Shown here: in pieces, positions 1 to 5,393 of the stretch | Position numbering within the stretch: position 1 is the first letter of the stretch | How the letters are laid out: each line of letters opens with the position of its first letter | Source: Actinomycetes bacterium | GTDB taxonomy: Bacteria > Actinomycetota > Acidimicrobiia > Acidimicrobiales > Microtrichaceae | Direction: 5' to 3' | DNA length: 5,393 nt | Assembly (NCBI GenBank): GCA_023427825.1 | Contig: JAEZAI010000511.1 | Location: 1-5,393 of the forward strand | Notes under the pieces: model-generated | Database searches by the model: none | What the model was told of the DNA's origin: nothing | Seen by the model: the letters and a program-made list of their open reading frames with translations, nothing else | Position numbers and translations under genes: made by a program

Positions 1-1
1 C

Positions 2-493
2 ATCACCGATCCGCAGCTCATCATCTGCGACGAGCCGGTCTCGGCCCTCGACGTGTCGGTCCAGGCCCAGATCCTCAACCTGCTCGAGGACATGAAGGCC
101 CGCTACGGGCTGACCCTGGTGTTCGTCGCCCACGACCTGGCGGTCGTGAAGAACGTCTCGGACCGCGTCGCCGTCATGTACCTGGGCAAGATGTGCGAGA
201 TCGGACCGCCCGACGCGCTGTACGCGCACCCGGCGCACCCGTACACCGAGGCCCTGGTCGCGGCCATCCCGCTGCCCGACCCGTCGATCGACGCCGCTGC
301 CACCGAGCACCTGGGCGGCGAGCTGCCGTCGCCGCTCGACCCGCCGTCGGGCTGCCGCTTCCGCACCCGCTGCAACCGGGCGCAGGAGATCTGCAGCACG
401 GCCGAGCCGCAGATGCAGAAGGTGGCCGAGGAGCACTACGTGGCCTGCCACTTCCCGCTCGAGACGCCGGTGGCCGAGCCGGGCGTCCACTGA
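2..493 (+). CDS. Oligopeptide/dipeptide ABC transporter ATP-binding protein, OppF/DppF type (C-terminal part, 5' truncated)
   Basis: This is the last 163 residues of an ATPase that powers import of peptides or similar solutes from the cytoplasmic face of an Opp/Dpp-type permease. The reading frame is open from base 2, so the N-terminus with Walker A, Q-loop and signature motif lies outside the window. Visible in order (fragment numbering): Walker B LIICDEP (6-12) with catalytic Glu11, D-loop SALD (14-17), and the switch His44 in FVAHDL. The family's C-terminal oligopeptide-binding extension follows, starting with the [10 protein letters not shown] stretch. It carries cysteines 118, 124, 131 and 149 in a C-x5-C-x6-C-x17-C pattern, which in this family is associated with an iron-sulfur cluster. 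The wording [14 protein letters not shown] is typical of the OppF/DppF rather than the OppD/DppD subunit. Substrate cannot be told. The gene is followed by a GC-rich hairpin and a convergent minus-strand gene. The GTG at 53 is internal, not a start. Confidence 0.93.
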   Translation: MTDPQLIICDEPVSALDVSVQAQILNLLEDMKARYGLTLVFVAHDLAVVKNVSDRVAVMYLGKMCEIGPPDALYAHPAHPYTEALVAAIPLPDPSIDAAATEHLGGELPSPLDPPSGCRFRTRCNRAQEICSTAEPQMQKVAEEHYVACHFPLETPVAEPGVH

Positions 494-502
494 GACAGCG
501 CT

Positions 503-535
503 GACCCGGTCGCCTGGGCCCGACCGCGCCGGGTC
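503..535 (+). terminator. Hairpin after the ABC transporter gene, possible terminator
   Basis: GACCCGG at 503-509 pairs with CCGGGTC at 529-535. TCG (510-512) and CGA (521-523) can extend it across a small bulge. An alternative 6-bp stem is CGGTCG 507-512 with CGACCG 521-526. It begins 9 nt after the ABC transporter stop codon, in a convergent gap where a terminator is expected. There is no T tract downstream, so a classical intrinsic terminator is not proven; hairpins without a U tract are often proposed as terminators in high-GC actinobacteria. Confidence 0.4.
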
Positions 536-561
536 GTTCGCCCGACTGCGCCGCGTCGCCG

Positions 562-587
562 GCACGCCTGCGTCCGGCGTGGCGTGC
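562..587 (-). terminator. Hairpin after the minus-strand PLP enzyme gene, possible terminator
   Basis: GCACGCC at 562-568 and GGCGTGC at 581-587 form a perfect 7-bp inverted repeat with a 12-nt loop. An alternative shorter-loop stem uses CACGCC 563-568 with GGCGTG 576-581. It lies 5 nt beyond the stop codon of the minus-strand gene, mirroring the hairpin placed after the opposing ABC transporter gene. There is no T tract in the minus orientation, so the terminator role is inferred from position and structure. Confidence 0.4.
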
Positions 588-592
588 TCCGC

Positions 593-2053
593 TCAGGCCG
601 TGTCGGCCGACAGCGGCGGGACCGGGGGCGGTGCGCCGAGCTCGTCCACGCCGCGGTCGATCAGACCCTCGAGCAGGCGCACCAGCGCCCGCACGTCCGC
701 CGGGTTCGACGACATGCCGAGCGACACCCGCAGGGCGCTCACGCCGACGTCGCGGCGGGCGCGGAACGCCTCGTCCACCTCGCAGAGCGACACCGGTGCC
801 CGTTCCGAGGCCGGCGCGTCGAGGAACGGTCGGATGTCGGACGCGGTGACGTCACGGGCCGTCTCGCCCGCGCCGGGGTTGCAGAAGCACCCGGTCCGCA
901 ACGAGATCCCGGCCTCGGTGGCCATCCGCTCCACCAGCCGGTCGGGGACCTCGTGGCCGTGGGGATCGTCGAGGACGAAGGCGATCGTGCCGCCCCGGTC
1001 GACCGGCTCCCACGGACCGAGCACCCGCACGAGCGGCGTGCCGTTCGTGTGGCGGAGTCCCTGCAGGCGTTCGAGCAGCCAGGCGGTCAGCACCTGCACG
1101 CGGTCGTGGACGCTCCGGACGTCGATGCGCTCCATGAACTCGATCCCGGCCGTCACCGCGGGCAGCGACAGGAAGTTGAGCGTGCCGTCCTCGAAGCCGG
1201 CGTGGCCGGGGACCAGTCGGTGCCCGTCGCCGGCGACCGACGCGATCGCGATCGTGCCGCCGGCGAACCACGGCCGTCGCAGCTCGGCCATGGCCTCCTT
1301 GCGTGCCACGAGCGCGCCGACGCCCGTCGGGTAGCCGAACACCTTGTAGAACGACAGCGACACGAAGTCGGGATGGTGGACGTCCAGCCGCAGCGGGTTT
1401 GTGGGCGCGAAGGCAGCGGCATCGAGCAGCACCCGCCAGCCCTCGGTGCCTGCGGGATGGGGGTGCTGGACGCCCGAGTAGTTGGACTGCGCGGGGTACG
1501 CCAGCAGTCCCGGCGGCCCGTCGAGCGCCCGCCGCAGCGCATCGTCGTCCAGCCGCAGGTCGGGCGTCATCACCGGGACGTAGGTGACCGGGGCTCCGGC
1601 GCGCCGAGCGTGCTCACGGATGCCGTTGACCGAGTTGTGGTTGTCGCTGCTGAGCACGAGCGGACGGTCGGGAGCGAACGGGAACGACTCCGCCACCAGG
1701 CGAATGGCGCCGGTGGCGTTGGGCGTGAACGTGCAGTCGTACTCGTCGGGGTCCGCGGAACAGAAGCGCAGGACCGCGGCGCGGGCCTGCTCGACCATCT
1801 CGGTCATGGGGCGCGAGGTCGGGTTGTCCGAGTGCGGGTTGCCGAGCACGTGGGTGCGCAGGAGCTCCACGTGGTCGCGCACGAGCGACTCGGGGTACAG
1901 CCCGGACCCGGTGTGGTCGAGGTAGACGTGGCCCTGCGCGTCGAGGCGGCCGAACTCCTCGTCCCGCAGCCGGTCGAGGTGGTCGGTCGCCCGCAGGCGC
2001 TCGGTGAGCCACGCGTCGTCCAACGCGCTGCGCTGCTGCTCCCGGGGATCCAT
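593..2053 (-). CDS. Aminotransferase class V-fold PLP enzyme, molybdenum cofactor sulfurase-like (NifS/Csd fold)
   Basis: A 486-residue protein of the cysteine desulfurase-like class V PLP family. Motifs seen: YLDHTGSG (44-51), GNPHSDNPTS (71-80), FTPNATGAIR (109-118), His139 in SSDNHNS, where the family His stacks on PLP, Asp211 in LLDAAA as the pyridine-nitrogen partner, and the PLP Schiff-base Lys237 in SFYKVFGYPTG. RTGCFCNPGA (386-395) carries Cys389 and Cys391, where family sulfurases place the persulfide cysteine. The SFYK(V/I)FG(Y/F)PTG and RTGCFCNPGA wording resembles the N-terminal half of eukaryotic Moco sulfurases (MOCOS/ABA3). The protein ends after ALRVSLGMSS and a short helix, with no MOSC domain. 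Likely reaction: L-cysteine desulfuration to a protein persulfide; the acceptor is unknown. The ATG at 2053 is chosen because GGGAGA lies 8 nt upstream and homology starts just after it. An in-frame ATG at 2149 would run into the preceding gene. It is the last gene of the minus-strand run, 47 nt after the glycosylase. Confidence 0.85.
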   Translation of the reverse strand: MDPREQQRSALDDAWLTERLRATDHLDRLRDEEFGRLDAQGHVYLDHTGSGLYPESLVRDHVELLRTHVLGNPHSDNPTSRPMTEMVEQARAAVLRFCSADPDEYDCTFTPNATGAIRLVAESFPFAPDRPLVLSSDNHNSVNGIREHARRAGAPVTYVPVMTPDLRLDDDALRRALDGPPGLLAYPAQSNYSGVQHPHPAGTEGWRVLLDAAAFAPTNPLRLDVHHPDFVSLSFYKVFGYPTGVGALVARKEAMAELRRPWFAGGTIAIASVAGDGHRLVPGHAGFEDGTLNFLSLPAVTAGIEFMERIDVRSVHDRVQVLTAWLLERLQGLRHTNGTPLVRVLGPWEPVDRGGTIAFVLDDPHGHEVPDRLVERMATEAGISLRTGCFCNPGAGETARDVTASDIRPFLDAPASERAPVSLCEVDEAFRARRDVGVSALRVSLGMSSNPADVRALVRLLEGLIDRGVDELGAPPPVPPLSADTA

Positions 2054-2061
2054 CCCGGGAG
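2039..2061 (-). promoter_or_regulatory. Perfect 8-bp hairpin with the PLP enzyme start codon in its loop
   Basis: On the minus-strand mRNA, CTCCCGGG (2061-2054) pairs perfectly with CCCGGGAG (2046-2039). The 7-nt loop AUGGAUC (2053-2047) contains the start codon. The ribosome binding site GGGAGA (2067-2062) sits directly upstream, and its GGGAG can instead pair with CTCCC at 2061-2057, so two mutually exclusive stems compete. All pairs are G-C or A-U and nearly all are G-C. The structure is seen directly; control of translation is inference. Confidence 0.45.
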
Positions 2062-2091
2062 TCTCCCGCGTCACGGCCGCACCCGGGAGTC
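2054..2091 (-). repeat. Direct repeat GACTCCCGGG, two copies before the PLP enzyme gene
   Basis: In the 47-nt gap between the glycosylase stop and the PLP enzyme start, the 10-mer GACTCCCGGG (minus orientation) occurs exactly at 2091-2082 and 2063-2054, 28 bp apart. Both copies can pair with CCCGGGAG in codons 3-5 of the PLP gene. This could be an RNA switch-like arrangement, a protein binding pair, or chance in GC-rich DNA. Confidence 0.4.
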
Positions 2092-2100
2092 GACGGGCGG

Positions 2101-2748
2101 TCACACTCCGGTGCTCGGGGTGACGGTGTCCACCTCGCGCCAGCACCACCAGGCCACGACCGAGCGGTAGGGGGCGTAGGGATCGCCGAGCGTGCGCATC
2201 TCGCGCTCGGTGGGGACCGCGTCCCAGCCGTGGGCCCGTGCGAGACCGGCCCGTACGCCGTAGTCGCCGACCGGCCAGACGTCGAGGCGTCGGAGGTCGA
2301 ACAGCAGGAACATGTGGGCGGTCCAGGGGCCGATCCCTCGCACGACCGTGAGGTGCTCGACGACGGCGTCGTCGTCCAGCCGGCCGATCCGGTCCAGGCG
2401 CACGGTGCCGTCGTGCACCTTGAGCGCCAGGTCCAGCAGCGCCGCGGTCTTGGCCCCCGACAGCCCGGCGGCCCGCAGAGCGTCGGCGCCGGCGGCGAGG
2501 ACCGCCTCGGGGGTGAACGGCCGGCCGACGGTCTCAACGACGCGACCCCAGATCGTCGCGGCCGCCCGCCCGGCGAGCTGCTGGTAGGCGATCGACGAGG
2601 CGAGGGCCTCGAAGCGGGCGGTGCCGGCCGGTCCCTTGGGCAGCCGCGGCGCACCGTGGCGTTCGTACAGCCGGGCGAGCACGTCGTCGCGCCGAGCCAG
2701 CGCGGCCGCGGCCGCCACCCATGCCGGACGGGTCGAGGGTCCGGGCAT
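2101..2748 (-). CDS. DNA-3-methyladenine glycosylase, AlkA-like HhH-GPD family
   Basis: A 215-residue base-excision repair glycosylase that would remove alkylated purines such as 3-methyladenine from DNA, leaving an abasic site. Seen in the sequence: the N-terminal helical segment with FEALASSIAYQQLAGRAA (46-63), LSGAKTAALLDLA (96-108), then the helix-hairpin-helix VRGIGPWTAHMFLLF (136-150), where the Gly-rich hairpin contacts the DNA backbone. The WPVGDYG segment that follows supplies the catalytic Asp162. The C-terminal YAPYRSVVAWWCWRE (191-205) resembles the closing PxRSxAAxxxWR block of AlkA. At 215 residues it lacks the extra N-terminal domain of E. coli AlkA (282) and matches the short form common in many bacteria. 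The ATG at 2748 is chosen because it overlaps the crotonase stop in a TGATG junction and because homology begins near it; no strong ribosome binding site is seen, which fits translational coupling. An adaptive-response partner (Ada or Ogt) is not in the window. Confidence 0.9.
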   Translation of the reverse strand: MPGPSTRPAWVAAAAALARRDDVLARLYERHGAPRLPKGPAGTARFEALASSIAYQQLAGRAAATIWGRVVETVGRPFTPEAVLAAGADALRAAGLSGAKTAALLDLALKVHDGTVRLDRIGRLDDDAVVEHLTVVRGIGPWTAHMFLLFDLRRLDVWPVGDYGVRAGLARAHGWDAVPTEREMRTLGDPYAPYRSVVAWWCWREVDTVTPSTGV

Positions 2749-3596
2749 CAGCGGTTCTTGAACTCGGGGGTGCGCTTCTGGATGAAGGCGGTGGCGGCTT
2801 CGGACATGTCCTCGGTGAACGACGTCATGATCTGCGTGCGGTTCTCCAGGTCGATGCCGGCCTGCAGGCTCCCGACCTCGAGCTGGGACCAGGCGACCTC
2901 CTTGGTCATCCACACGCCGGTGGGGCTGTTGGCGGCGATGAGCCGGGCCGTCTCGAGCGCGCTCCTGAACAGGTCGTCGTCGGGGACGGTCCGGGTCACC
3001 AGGCCGATCCGCTCGGCCTCGTCCGCGTCCACCAGCCGGCCGGTGAGCATCAGCTCCCAGGCCCGGGACGCGCCGATGAGGCGGGGCAGGAGCCACGACA
3101 CGCCGATGTCGCACCCGGACAACCCGATGCGCACGAAGGCGACGTTGAAGCGGGCCGAGGTGCCGGCGACGCGGACGTCGGAGGCCAGCGCCAGGGCCAG
3201 CCCACCGCCGGCGGCGGGCCCGTTGACCGCCTCGATCACCGGGATCCGCAGGCCTCGCAGCGCCGGCACGAGGGTCGCGATCCGCTGCTGCAGGTCCATC
3301 CCCCGCTGGACCGGACCCCGGCCCTCGGGCGTGGAGGATGCCGCCGGCGAGGTGTCGAAGAGGTCGAGCCCGGCGCAGAACCCCCGGCCCTCGCCCGTGA
3401 GGATGACCACGCGGGCCTCCTCGTCGGCGCGGAGCTCGGCGATGCGCTCGTGGAGCTGGTCGATCAGGTCCCGGTTCATCGCGTTGAGCCGCTCGGGACG
3501 GTCGAGCGTCAGGACCCGGATGCCGGCGTCGAGAGGGTCGTCCAGCTCCGGGAGGCGCTCCAGGCGGACGACGGTGGACGGCGATGTGTCGCTCAT
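2748..3596 (-). CDS. Enoyl-CoA hydratase/isomerase (crotonase) family protein, non-canonical active site
   Basis: A 282-residue crotonase-fold protein, slightly longer than the usual 255-270, handling an acyl-CoA thioester in the cytoplasm. Seen: VLTLDRPERLNAMNRDL (28-44), the first oxyanion-hole block GFCAGLDL (72-79), the second block NGPAAGGGLALA (125-136), the core IGLSGCDIGVSWLLPRLIG (157-175), and LTGRLVDADEAERIGLV (184-200). The C-terminus EFKNR resembles the FxxR ending of many crotonases. Both oxyanion-hole loops are intact. Aligned by eye to rat mitochondrial hydratase, the two catalytic glutamates (E144, E164) correspond to Ala134 and Phe154, so ordinary hydration chemistry is doubtful. 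Asp163 or another residue might serve an isomerase-like or other reaction. ATG at 3596 has AGGA 7 nt upstream. It is first in the minus-strand run, overlaps the glycosylase by one base, and is divergent from an acyl-CoA synthetase, suggesting a shared catabolic role. Confidence 0.9.
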   Translation of the reverse strand: MSDTSPSTVVRLERLPELDDPLDAGIRVLTLDRPERLNAMNRDLIDQLHERIAELRADEEARVVILTGEGRGFCAGLDLFDTSPAASSTPEGRGPVQRGMDLQQRIATLVPALRGLRIPVIEAVNGPAAGGGLALALASDVRVAGTSARFNVAFVRIGLSGCDIGVSWLLPRLIGASRAWELMLTGRLVDADEAERIGLVTRTVPDDDLFRSALETARLIAANSPTGVWMTKEVAWSQLEVGSLQAGIDLENRTQIMTSFTEDMSEAATAFIQKRTPEFKNR

Positions 3597-3623
3597 GGGC
3601 GCATCCTGCCAGCATGACGGCCG
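3597..3623. promoter_or_regulatory. 27-bp divergent gap between crotonase and acyl-CoA synthetase
   Basis: The two start codons point away from each other with only 27 bp between. A ribosome binding site (AGGA) for the crotonase lies in it on the minus strand. No purine-rich site precedes the acyl-CoA synthetase ATG on the plus strand. The gap is too short for two separate promoters, so promoter elements must reach into the opposing coding sequence, or the plus-strand message is leaderless. No -10/-35 pair is convincing. Confidence 0.35.
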
Positions 3624-5312
3624 ATGGCACGGCTGGAGCTGAACGTCGCGGTGATCACGGAGGCGGTGGCGGCGGCGTACCCCGACCGGGACTGCCTCCT
3701 GTTCCGTGACCGGCGCCTGTCGTGGGCCGACGTCCGGGACCGCACCCGTCGCCTGGCCCGGGTCCTGCACGACGCCGGGCTGGGCGTGAAGGCGCCGTTC
3801 GGGACCGTCGAGCGCTGGCGTTCCGGCCACGACCACGTCGCCCTCTACCTCCACAACGGCAACGAGTACCTCGAGGGCATGGTCGGGGCGTGGAAGGCCC
3901 GCTGCGCGCCGTTCAACGTGAACTACCGCTACGTGGCCGAGGAGCTCCGCTACCTGCTCGACGATGCCGGGGCCGCCGCGGTCGTGGTGCACGAGTGCTT
4001 CACGCCCACGCTGGCGGAGGTGCTCCCGACGCTGCAACGCCCGCCGGCCGTCGTGTTGCAGGTGGCGGACGGCAGCGGCCACGGGCTCCTGCCCGGTGCG
4101 GTCGACTACGAGGCCGCCCTCGCGGCCATCGCCCCTCCCGGTTCCGAAGTGGCGCTTCCCGACGAGCTGGTCGACGGCTGGTCGGGCGACGACCTGTACC
4201 TCTGCTACACGGGCGGCACGACCGGCATGCCGAAGGGCGCCATGTGGCGACAGGAGGACTTCCTGGTCGCCGCTCTCGGGGTCCGTCGTCGGGACGGCTC
4301 CGACTTCGGATCGCTGGACGAGATCGTGGCCGCCGCCGAGCGCTCCTCGCTCCGCGCGCTGCCGGCTCCCCCGCTCATGCACGGCGCCGCCCATTGGAAC
4401 GCGCTGTCGTGCTGGATCGCCGGTGGGACCGTGATCGTCCAGGACCACCCCGAGCACCTCGACCCCGAGGACCTGCTGCGGACGGTCGAGCGTCACCGGG
4501 CGACGTCGCTGCTCGTGGTCGGCGACCCGGTCGCCCGCCCGCTCGCCGATGCGCTCGCCCGGGCGCGTGACGACGGGCGCGCGTACGACCTGTCGTCGCT
4601 GCGGCACCTCCTGTCGGGCGGTGCGGTGCTCTCCCCCGCGTTGAAGGCGGAGCTGCTGGAGCTCGTGCAGGGGCTGACGATCGTCGACGTGCTGGGCTCC
4701 ACCGAGTCGGGGCGCCAGGGCGTGTCGAACGTGCGCTCGGGCGACGACACGGCGAAGGGGTTCTCCCCGTCGTCCACGTCGGTGGTGCTGGACGAGGACA
4801 AGGTGCGTCGCCTCGAGCCCGGCGACGTCGAGGTGGGGTGGCTGGCGCAGTCGGGCCGGGTGCCACTGGGCTACCTGGGCGACCCCGACAAGACCGCCGC
4901 CACGTTCCCCGAGATCGACGGTGTGCGATACGCGGTGGCGGGCGACCGGGCCCGGCTGGGCGCCGACGGGACGATCGAGCTGCACGGTCGGGACTCCGTC
5001 TGCATCAACACCGGAGGCGAGAAGGTGTTCGCCGAAGAGGTCGAGACGGCGCTGAAGACCCACCCCGCGGTGTTCGACGCCGTGGTGTGCGGTCGATCGT
5101 CCGAGCGGTGGGGCCAGGAGGGCGTCGCGCTGGTCCGCCTGCGCGACGGCGCAGAGGTCGACGACGACGAGCTCAGGGACGCCGCGGCCCGGCACCTGGC
5201 CCGCTACAAGCTCCCCAAGGTGATCGTGCGGCTCCCCGCGCTGGTCCGGTCCCCGTCGGGCAAGGCCGACTACCGCTGGGCACAGCAGGTCGCCGCCGAG
5301 CACGACGGCTGA
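3624..5312 (+). CDS. fadD: AMP-forming acyl-CoA synthetase (FadD family, FadD19-like)
   Basis: A complete 562-residue member of the ANL superfamily that would activate a carboxylic acid with ATP to an acyl-adenylate and transfer it to CoA. Core motifs seen: phosphate-binding loop YTGGTTGMPKG (195-205), substrate-pocket region LMHGAAHW (251-258), adenine/Mg motif GSTESG (358-363) with Glu361, YAVAGDRAR (436-444) with ribose-binding Asp441, the domain hinge and A8 loop HGRDSV...NTGGEKV (454-468), and catalytic Lys547 in PSGKADYRWA. Blocks such as FNVNYRYV...ELRYLL, MPKGAMWRQED, GDPVARPLADAL and YDLSSLRHLLSGGA resemble actinobacterial FadD19-type ligases for steroid side-chain or branched acids; this is recalled resemblance, not a search result. 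A short insert around 56-70 (GTVERWRSGHDH) also appears in related actinobacterial sequences. The ATG at 3624 gives the typical N-terminus; no ribosome binding site precedes it. It is divergent from a crotonase, consistent with acid catabolism. Substrate is uncertain. Confidence 0.93.
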   Translation: MARLELNVAVITEAVAAAYPDRDCLLFRDRRLSWADVRDRTRRLARVLHDAGLGVKAPFGTVERWRSGHDHVALYLHNGNEYLEGMVGAWKARCAPFNVNYRYVAEELRYLLDDAGAAAVVVHECFTPTLAEVLPTLQRPPAVVLQVADGSGHGLLPGAVDYEAALAAIAPPGSEVALPDELVDGWSGDDLYLCYTGGTTGMPKGAMWRQEDFLVAALGVRRRDGSDFGSLDEIVAAAERSSLRALPAPPLMHGAAHWNALSCWIAGGTVIVQDHPEHLDPEDLLRTVERHRATSLLVVGDPVARPLADALARARDDGRAYDLSSLRHLLSGGAVLSPALKAELLELVQGLTIVDVLGSTESGRQGVSNVRSGDDTAKGFSPSSTSVVLDEDKVRRLEPGDVEVGWLAQSGRVPLGYLGDPDKTAATFPEIDGVRYAVAGDRARLGADGTIELHGRDSVCINTGGEKVFAEEVETALKTHPAVFDAVVCGRSSERWGQEGVALVRLRDGAEVDDDELRDAAARHLARYKLPKVIVRLPALVRSPSGKADYRWAQQVAAEHDG

Positions 5313-5334
5313 GCTCCCATTCGGGACTGCCGCG

Positions 5335-5358
5335 CTGCACACCGGTTCTGCTGTGCAG
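5335..5358 (+). terminator. Hairpin after the acyl-CoA synthetase gene, possible terminator or operator arm
   Basis: CTGCACA at 5335-5341 and TGTGCAG at 5352-5358 form a perfect 7-bp inverted repeat with a 10-nt loop, 22 nt after the fadD stop codon. There is no T tract. Its right arm is shared with the larger 12-bp inverted repeat that follows, so the two hairpins would be mutually exclusive. Confidence 0.35.
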
Positions 5359-5393
5359 AAACCGAAGGATACATAACGTTATGCACAGCAGAA
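5346..5393. repeat. 12-bp perfect inverted repeat enclosing an off-centre palindrome, at the window edge
   Basis: TTCTGCTGTGCA (5346-5357) is the exact reverse complement of TGCACAGCAGAA (5382-5393), with 24 bp between. Within and overlapping the right arm is a second perfect palindrome, CATAACGTTATG (5372-5383). The 48-bp block is about 44% GC, far below the flanking coding DNA. This could be an operator/promoter region for a gene beyond the edge, a small repeat element, or an assembly-end artefact. Only the repeats themselves are certain. Confidence 0.6.

Noticed and set aside
353..449. The four cysteines in the ABC transporter C-terminus as a novel metal site.
   Set aside because: This is the known conserved cysteine pattern of the Opp/Dpp ATPase C-terminal extension, not new.
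2054..2149. An N-terminal extension of the PLP enzyme to an in-frame ATG at 2149.
   Set aside because: It would overlap the end of the glycosylase by about 49 bases and adds residues without family resemblance. The ATG at 2053 has a well-spaced GGGAGA.
584..2170. A long plus-strand open frame of 528 residues opposite the PLP enzyme.
   Set aside because: It is antisense to a gene with clear family motifs, has no recognisable domains and a composition (Arg, Val, Gly, His rich) expected of a shadow frame.
2749..3630. An N-terminal extension of the glycosylase frame up to 3630 (509 residues).
   Set aside because: The extra residues are a frame-shifted shadow of the crotonase. The HhH-GPD protein starts at the TGATG junction.
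2230..3642. A 470-residue plus-strand open frame opposite the glycosylase and crotonase.
   Set aside because: No domain is recognisable and it lies wholly antisense to two well-supported genes; GC-rich third positions suppress stops on the other strand.
3597..5342. The crotonase reading frame stays open upstream across the whole acyl-CoA synthetase on the opposite strand, giving a potential 864-residue protein.
   Set aside because: The upstream part has low-complexity, Arg/Gly/Val-rich composition typical of an antisense shadow of a GC-rich gene. Crotonase homology begins at the ATG at 3596, which has its own ribosome binding site.
5346..5393. The edge repeat as an insertion-sequence terminal repeat or integron attC site.
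   Set aside because: No transposase or integrase is present, no target duplication can be seen, and the TAAC/GTTA core does not fit the attC consensus RYYYAAC...GTTRRRY. The arms are only 24 bp apart, so they are not ends of a gene-carrying element.
5346..5393. A sigma-70-like promoter in the AT-rich tail (CATAAC or TAACGT as -10).
   Set aside because: No acceptable -35 hexamer lies at 16-18 bp on either strand, and the downstream gene is outside the window.

Overview
The window is GC-rich throughout its genes, with the strong third-position G/C bias typical of an actinobacterial chromosome. A FadD of the actinobacterial type, a divergent crotonase and small AlkA-type glycosylase fit that group. 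The lineage is inferred from composition and family resemblance only. No phage, insertion sequence, CRISPR, rRNA or tRNA is visible. The window opens inside one gene and stops at a short inverted repeat, so it may be a complete small contig.

Layout. (1) Positions 2-493, plus strand: the C-terminal part of an OppF/DppF-type oligopeptide ABC transporter ATPase. (2) Positions 494-592: a convergent gap with two GC-rich hairpins, one just after each converging gene. (3) Positions 593-3596, minus strand: a three-gene run, in transcription order a crotonase (enoyl-CoA hydratase/isomerase family), an AlkA-like HhH-GPD DNA glycosylase whose start overlaps the crotonase stop by one base (TGATG), and, 47 nt later, a class V PLP enzyme resembling the sulfurase half of molybdenum cofactor sulfurase. 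(4) Positions 3597-3623: a 27-bp divergent gap. (5) Positions 3624-5312, plus strand: a complete AMP-forming acyl-CoA synthetase resembling FadD19-type steroid or branched-chain acyl-CoA ligases. (6) Positions 5313-5393: a noncoding tail that falls to about 44% GC and carries nested inverted repeats.

How the genes may work together. The divergent acyl-CoA synthetase and crotonase suggest CoA-thioester catabolism of fatty, branched or steroid side-chain acids: the first activates the acid, the second acts on the resulting enoyl-CoA or another CoA ester. The glycosylase (alkylated-base repair) and the PLP enzyme have no obvious metabolic link to that pathway and may simply share its transcript. 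The transporter is a separate unit on the other side of a convergent junction.

I see ordinary accessory metabolism rather than a clear undescribed system. The points most worth a second look are the repeat structure at the right edge, a start codon held in the loop of a perfect GC-rich hairpin with competing pairings, a crotonase lacking both classical catalytic glutamates, and the Moco-sulfurase-like protein without a MOSC domain.
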